Positions 58,401 through 64,000 of a stretch of 64,000 bases of DNA are shown here, piece after piece. The position numbers were made by a program, and so were the translations under genes. Source of the DNA: Setoptus koraiensis (lineage: Eukaryota > Arthropoda); NCBI GenBank assembly GCA_048013815.1, contig CM106585.1, forward strand, positions 682,001 to 746,000, read 5' to 3'. The notes below the pieces were generated by a model. That model did no database searches. It was not told the DNA's origin and was given only the letters and a program-made list of their open reading frames with translations. Numbering within the stretch: the stretch's first letter is position 1; every line of letters starts with the position of its first letter.

Positions 58401-61400
58401 TTCGGTTTTTAAATGAACAAAACCCACGGTTTCTCGGCTTTTTCGGTTCCAATAAAATCATTTATTCTGACATGATTTGTTCATCATTTTTGAAGGGAAA
58501 TGAATATCCAATTGCAAGTTGCAACAGTCGAAAAAAGGGAGCTACCGATCATAGCGGGCAGAGAGGCGCCGGGTGAAGCAGTTTGAACAACAACACAATC
58601 AAACATTGTGTGCTGATCACTTCAACGGATCGTCTGCCATAGCAACAACAGCAGCACACTTACCAACGATACAATTTGAAGCGAATTTCGGTTTTTAAGC
58701 ATAAAACATTTGGAAATCGGCGTTTTCGGTGTGAACAAATACGCCTGAAACGACGTATCTACATGTAGTTGTACTATGTTTTCGGGACTGTATCTCTATT
58801 GGTTGTGGATCGGTTTTGATCCAATTTTGTTGCCCCTACTCATCACTCTGTATGTTGATCTCAGTGTGTGATTTTCGGCCGCTAAATTGCTCAACTTGTC
58901 AGCGGCGATCGCGCAATCGATGGGCTCGAGTTTATTTGAGAAGCAAATGGGTTGCACTCACGCCATCTATTTATTCAGTCTGTATCGTGCTTGAAAAGTG
59001 TAGAACACTATAGAGTTATTTTCCATTGATTGCTAATGACCAAGCGCCACTGTTTGGCTTTGTTTCTTCGGCAACTTTCGACTGTCTGGCGAGAACGAGT
59101 CAGTCGAACACATAACAGTTGCAGCATCAAATAATACAGCGAATGAATGGTTCGAAATGGTTATGCGCTAGAAACTTTTTCCGCCACTCTCTTTCTTGTG
59201 TCTCTGTTAGGTGCCTCTAGAGGATAACTGGCCGACTGTAAGACAGAGCGAGACAGCTACTAAACTAGCTCAAATAAACTTGAGCTGGCTCGTAACGAGA
59301 CATAATGCTTGTATGTGTGTTCTCTATCATCACACTTTATACACTTGTGAAGAGACTGCCAATATCACATTACACGCCCGACCAATTGGACCAATGTAAA
59401 CACTTAATCTCATTTCTTTTTCACTCCAGCAAACTGTTACCTTTATCTGGGCGCGATATGTGTGTATACCGAGTGAGACAAGTGGAGCAGCAAACAGTAA
59501 CTAACAGTCTAGACTCGCATCGATCCCTTCAGCAGCTTGGCCCCAAGTGAGGTACTTTTGGTAGCTAGCTTTTGGTGAGTCAGGCGAGTTTGGCCTTATT
59601 GGATCTGGCATATTTAGCGAGATGCACCGACTCGAGCAGCACCAGGTGATCAGCTGGATAGCTTCGGCACAGGTGGCAGTGATGTGAGTGAGTCTAGTCG
59701 AATTGAGTTGAGCGAGCCAAGTGAATAAGCAAATGGGCACACACAAATCCACATCATCATTATTTATAACCGTGTTCGTTTGGATGACTCACTGGCAATA
59801 ATGATCCCTCAACCCGATCACGCTATTAACGCAGCATGCCCAAAGAATCTCCCTCTCACTGACTTTTCGCTACAATTTTTGGCGAGCCTATTTTGTTTAG
59901 TCGCTGGTTTGTGCACCAGGAGAATGGCTCAAGTTAATCAATGCTGATTTCTAGAAGCCACGGTGAGGTGACACTACTATTACTGCCATTGCTACTGCTA
60001 TTACTACTACTGCTATTATTGCCACTGATAGTCTGACATATCGTTCACGAGCATTCGCTGGTGCCAGCCAACCGGATCCAGCTTAACCAGCCATGGCCGG
60101 CAAGCCAGCCAGCGGGAATGCAAGTGAAACGAACCAGATCGGCCCTTTGCTGGTCGACGTCATCTTTGTTGTTGTTGCTGTTGCTCGAACGTACGTTGCG
60201 TAACGTGCTACAACATGGCATGGCTAACCACACCACCAATATGTTTATAATGTACCAATATTAAAATCTAATGTCTGAGCTTTTGTGTGTCTAATGTTGT
60301 CGAAACACAGTTACCCGTTTCGCCGTGAGAGGGAGAGGGACAGGGAGAGAGGGCGAAAAAACGAGAGAAACGGTTGAACGAGCACGCCAGACATGACACG
60401 CAATTATAAATATAATTATGTCAGCAGCATTGCCAAACGTTGTCTAACATATTCGCGATGTGTCTCCTCGTGTGCGCAACTGTTAAACATGTTGAACACC
60501 ACCACCAACAACAACAGCAGCAGCAGCAACAACAACAACAACAACAACATGTCAAGAAGAAAAAATATGCAAAATAGTTGAATGGGTAGAGAGAGAGAGA
60601 GAGAGAGAAACTATTGCAAACACAAAATAGAGTGTGCAATGTACCGGTGATGCTGATGTGTAATCTTGATGTGTGAACAGCTCGTCATCTCTGCTGTTGC
60701 GTCACAATTTGCAACTAACAGTTATAGTAACATCAGTAGCTAATCTGCTTGAAAATGTACGCTACAACAACGAAATCCGACGGTGTCTGATGTGACCCTC
60801 AGGCGCCCTTACATATTCAATGGCACCTCTATCAACTAACCAGCTAGCTAGCCAGCCAACCAGCCAGCCAGCCAGCCAGCCAGCACCAGGCACCAGCTAG
60901 CCAGGCAGACATTATGATGATGAGACTTTATGATTGATGATGGATTATTGATGATACTGACTGAGTGTGTGTGTTTTTTGTTGGATATTATGTGCTCGTC
61001 ACAAATCACTAGTAGTCAGTTTTGTTGTAGTTATTTGCCATTTGTTATGCCACTATTTAATATGAATTGCACATGGCTGGCATATGGACATAGTTACAGG
61101 GGAACGAACCAACAACGAAACAAACTGAGAATAATGGCCCCTCACTAATGGCATAACCAGCTGCAAATTATTATATAACCCCACGTGCACACAATACTAA
61201 CCAGTTATCAGTTTTCAAGCTAAATCTAGACATTAGGTAGGTTAGCTACTAAGTGCAAGCAGCTACAACATGACACGTGTTTGCATGTTGACAACCTGGG
61301 ACATTCTCTCATGTTTACAAACTGTTTATCCCAGTGACACAAATCTAATTCACCTGCAAGCATCAGGTATGGTGAGGCCTCAAACCCAACTAACACCTTA

Positions 61401-61573
61401 ATATACAAATGATCTCTATGCAAACACACAACACAATAATCCATGTTCACTGTAACATTAACTAAGCCGATGCTGATATTACATAATTCAACAAATTTTC
61501 ATGCAAACAAGTTATACATGCATGTATGTTGTTGGCTTAAATTGAAGCCAATCAATGAAACACAGCTACTTAC
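49460..61573 (-). other. Presumed GPCR intron(s); TM4-TM5 exon not located
   Basis: If the TM2-TM3 and TM6-TM7 exons are one gene, TM4-TM5 must be coded here on the minus strand. I saw no convincing match. The region holds GA runs (49811-49836 and 60589-60608), an inverted repeat at 51136-51215, a cluster of TTCGGTT heptamers at 57880-58693, and CCAG tetranucleotides (60843-60890). There is no other recognisable gene. Confidence 0.4.
51136..51215. repeat. Imperfect inverted repeat / potential hairpin
   Basis: ACTTGCATAGTTT (51160-51172) is the exact reverse complement of AAACTATGCAAGT (51194-51206), with a 21-nt loop. Outside it, ACGATCA (about 51136) pairs with TGATCGT (about 51209). Confidence 0.85.
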
Positions 61574-61819
61574 CAGACGATGTAATACCTCCAGGCGGCC
61601 AGAGTACAAGTTAGCCAAATGGAAAGCGAATGAAAGGTCACTGTCAAATGGGCATGTCCCAACACAACCAATGACCACCAAAACGTATAGAAACCTTGAG
61701 GGTCTTTGTTGGGGTCTACCCAATAGTGTAATAGGTAGGGTATGTAAGACGCCATCACTATGAGATCTGCGCTTGCTATAAAGGTCAGTATGACATTTAT
61801 ACTGCTAACCATGTTTGGC
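61574..61819 (-). CDS. Myosuppressin/DMSR-type neuropeptide GPCR, TM2-TM3 exon
   Basis: A 246-nt exon bounded by acceptor TTTACACAG| (exon first base 61819) and donor CTG|GTAAGT (exon last base 61574), entering in phase 1-to-2 and leaving in phase 2. It encodes PNMVSSINVILTFIASADL (TM2, with the conserved Asp), an extracellular loop, then WWSLVVLGHAHLTVTFHSLS and IWLTCTLAAWRYYIV (TM3). HAH, the FHSLSIWLT motif and WRY in place of DRY are characteristic of the myosuppressin/DMSR family. These receptors respond to FMRFamide-like peptides and couple mostly to Gi/o. The ligand here is unknown. TM1 and the N-terminus must lie further right, and I did not find them before the window end. Confidence 0.85.
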
Positions 61820-64000
61820 CTGTGTAAATATTATTATTATGTTTAATACATGTTAGGGGGTTGAATGTTAGCGGTCCGATTGCGTTGATTGAATCGCCAA
61901 GTGATCCGATTGGGTTGTACATTGCATTGATTTGACAAAGATCATTGATGTGAGGTGATACAGTTCGAAGAAAAAAATCGTTAGTTAATTAGTCAGTTGA
62001 TTGTTTTGTTACACATAATGGTTTCCAAGAGCAAATGTGTTAAAGATGGCCATGAATAACCATCTTCTTTCGTATTTAAATTCGGTCAACAAATGTCCCA
62101 TCTAACAGTCATATTTTCACCGGTCTTTCAGGCTGACTGCAGAAAATTCTTTTCAAATTTGTTGTCGCTTTCGATAATAGATTGTCTAATAATTTCGGTT
62201 CAAAAAACAAGGGGAAAGATCGAATATATTTTGGAAATAAATTCTAAATATTCGCAGACCAACCTAGTCAACTTGTAGCAACAGGGAATGTATAAGCTGT
62301 TTGATTGGTGAATTTAAATGCATACTCAGAATGAATTTGGTAGCAAAGTAAACGAGTGAAAACTTTTTCACTGAGAGAAAAGTAAATTCAGGCGCTTTGA
62401 AAAAGTCACAACGGCAACTATCACAATTATAGAAAATACATCTAGAAAAAAGGCTCACTGTAAATAGAGTACAGTTCTTTATGATTGAATCAAGTATTTG
62501 ATACACGATGATGGTTAAAAAAGTTCTGGATTTTATTGATATGGACCATTTTTGATTAAAACCATGATTAAATTAGATATTTTTTTGTCAAAATGATTTG
62601 TTTTATTATTTCTTTGCTTTATCAAAATGACTTTCACTATTAATTTCTGTATTAAATTGTTCTTATTAGCAATAAAAACCATTATAGACCAACAATGATT
62701 TGAACTATAGTCTAAACCATGTTGATTAGTCCGAGTGACTATGTCTGGTTGGGTCTGACTGGGCGTCATCATCATACTCAAATTTCTACTGGGATCGTAT
62801 GTCGTAATTTTGCATGTATTATGATATAAAATGATTTAAATCATGATCTGATTCCGATTTGGTTGAAATCAGACGACATTAAAACCATTTCGTCCATTTC
62901 GTTCAATTTATAATTAAACCATGCATTAAAGCCACGATTCAAACCAACAAAAAAAAACCGAAAAAACTGATTCAGTCATTTTGTCCATATGAAAGCCAAT
63001 GATTTGAACTTTTTGGAATAAACCACAATAAAATGCACGATGATGGAAAAATGAAGAAACCCACTCTAGGCAACGTCGAGATAATAGGTCGAGTAGGAAA
63101 TCGTAGCTTATCATTACTATGGTCATTTAGTCACGCACTTCTTGGCTGGTGTTTGTTGGTTGGTGTCCACTTTACATGTAATTTAATGCCGTCCGTTCAA
63201 CAGATACAAATGTTCTAACATGTGATTATTTGGTCTAACTATTGTGAGGTCAAAAGATGTGAGTTGAAAGTTACCGACACCACAATTGATTTTATTCCTA
63301 ACGGCTTGCTGACTCTTTGTGCTAGCCTTCATACATTCGAACTACAATGAATGAAGGGACTCTTTGACCTCTTTTATGTGACCAGTTAGCCAGATTTAGG
63401 TGTTAGAAGTGGATTAGTGTGCACTTATAGTAACGACATTACATTTTGGACGCACAACAACTTTTGACCAGTGAAATTGTACGTAACTATGGACTGTGTA
63501 TTCGTGTCACGTTTTCTTGTCATGTCATTCGCACTGGTTGAATCGCCTGGACCGAGTAAATTTATCTGTTTTTCAAGCTGATTCGTCATCTAAGTCGAAT
63601 TAACTAGCTAGTAGCAAGAGTATCTTGCCAATGAACTAGCCGCAAAAGTTTCGCTTTGTTTTGCTTCGTTTGCGCGTTCTCTTTGTATTTCGGATTCATT
63701 TACTTGTCGGTGGTTGGTTCGGCAACATATGGGAGAACTCAGCGCCACACATAACCAATGAATAACTTAGTTGCTGAACTGTTAGTATCAGAAAACCATT
63801 TATTTAGGTTGATCCTCTCCTTCTTTCTGTCTAGACTGCTGCGCGAGCACTTAAGCTGACTCAGAAATCCAAAAACGGAAACAAGTGAGACGCCTCGTAT
63901 GTATCCACTAGTATACAAGTTTCTCTCGCCTAGTCTAACTCAAACTGAGTGACTGTAAATCAACTCTCGCTTTAAGTCATTTGTCTGAATCTGTCTAGAT
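61820..64000. other. Right-end region, no gene recognised
   Basis: AT-rich. The phrase AAACCAT recurs about five times at 62555-62925 in slightly different contexts, perhaps a degenerate repeat. The missing N-terminal/TM1 exon of the GPCR may lie here or beyond the edge, but no hydrophobic minus-strand ORF with splice sites stands out. Confidence 0.4.

Noticed and set aside
62555-62925. Recurrent AAACCAT phrases
   Set aside because: Copies differ in context and spacing, so a true repeat could not be defined by eye.
1-64000. CRISPR arrays, bacterial operons, tRNA/rRNA genes, complete DNA transposons, LINEs or virus-derived elements
   Set aside because: No array with regular spacers, no recognisable cloverleaf or rRNA core, no reverse transcriptase, integrase, capsid or transposase frame, and no paired long terminal repeats were seen.

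Overview
The window looks like nuclear DNA of an arthropod, most likely a mite or another chelicerate. It has spliced genes with GT-AG introns, TATA/Inr promoters, myosuppressin-type neuropeptide receptor exons, and proteins swollen by Gln/Asn/Thr/Ser runs. CAA/TTG, CA/TG and GGCT microsatellites are everywhere. The species call is inference. No CRISPR array, rRNA, tRNA or complete transposon was recognised.

Layout from left to right. (1) 1-1931, minus: an intronless FoxD-type forkhead gene that runs off the left edge. (2) About 2-9.4 kb: repeat-rich noncoding DNA with minisatellites. (3) 9513-9953, plus: TRAPPC2L, a single-exon vesicle-tethering subunit. It converges tail to tail on (4) 10063-19774, minus: one 9.7-kb exon of split ends (SPEN), with a C-terminal SPOC domain but no RRMs in the visible part. 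A 32-bp copy of the end of TRAPPC2L carries the apparent SPEN poly(A) signal. (5) About 20-25 kb: a CpG/TG-rich probable promoter zone, then AT-rich DNA with a GATA-motif cluster. (6) 25304-26422, plus: two-exon myo-inositol oxygenase (MIOX) behind a clear TATA box.

(7) 27243-34545, plus: a five-exon gene assembled here from splice sites whose phases agree. It encodes an apparent single-pass membrane protein with a signal-like N-terminus, an orphan ZP-N-like module (four Cys), a long Q/N/S-rich stalk, one TM helix and a cytoplasmic tail. This is the best candidate for something undescribed. (8) 34.5-43.8 kb: no convincing gene; it includes a GC-rich stretch at about 37-40.5 kb. (9) 43833-44677, minus: a Ser/Asn/Thr-rich first coding exon of an unrecognised gene.

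(10) 46.1-61.8 kb, minus: a myosuppressin/DMSR-type GPCR. A TM2-TM3 exon lies at 61574-61819 and a large last exon (huge third intracellular loop, TM6, TM7, tail) at 47839-about 49453. Just downstream is a decayed partial tandem copy of that last exon (about 46140-46925) that has lost TM6-TM7. The TM4-TM5 and TM1 exons were not found. The right end (61.8-64 kb) shows no further exon.

The genes look like unrelated neighbours rather than one pathway: a transcription factor, a transcriptional corepressor, a trafficking subunit, a metabolic enzyme, a cell-surface protein and a neuropeptide receptor.
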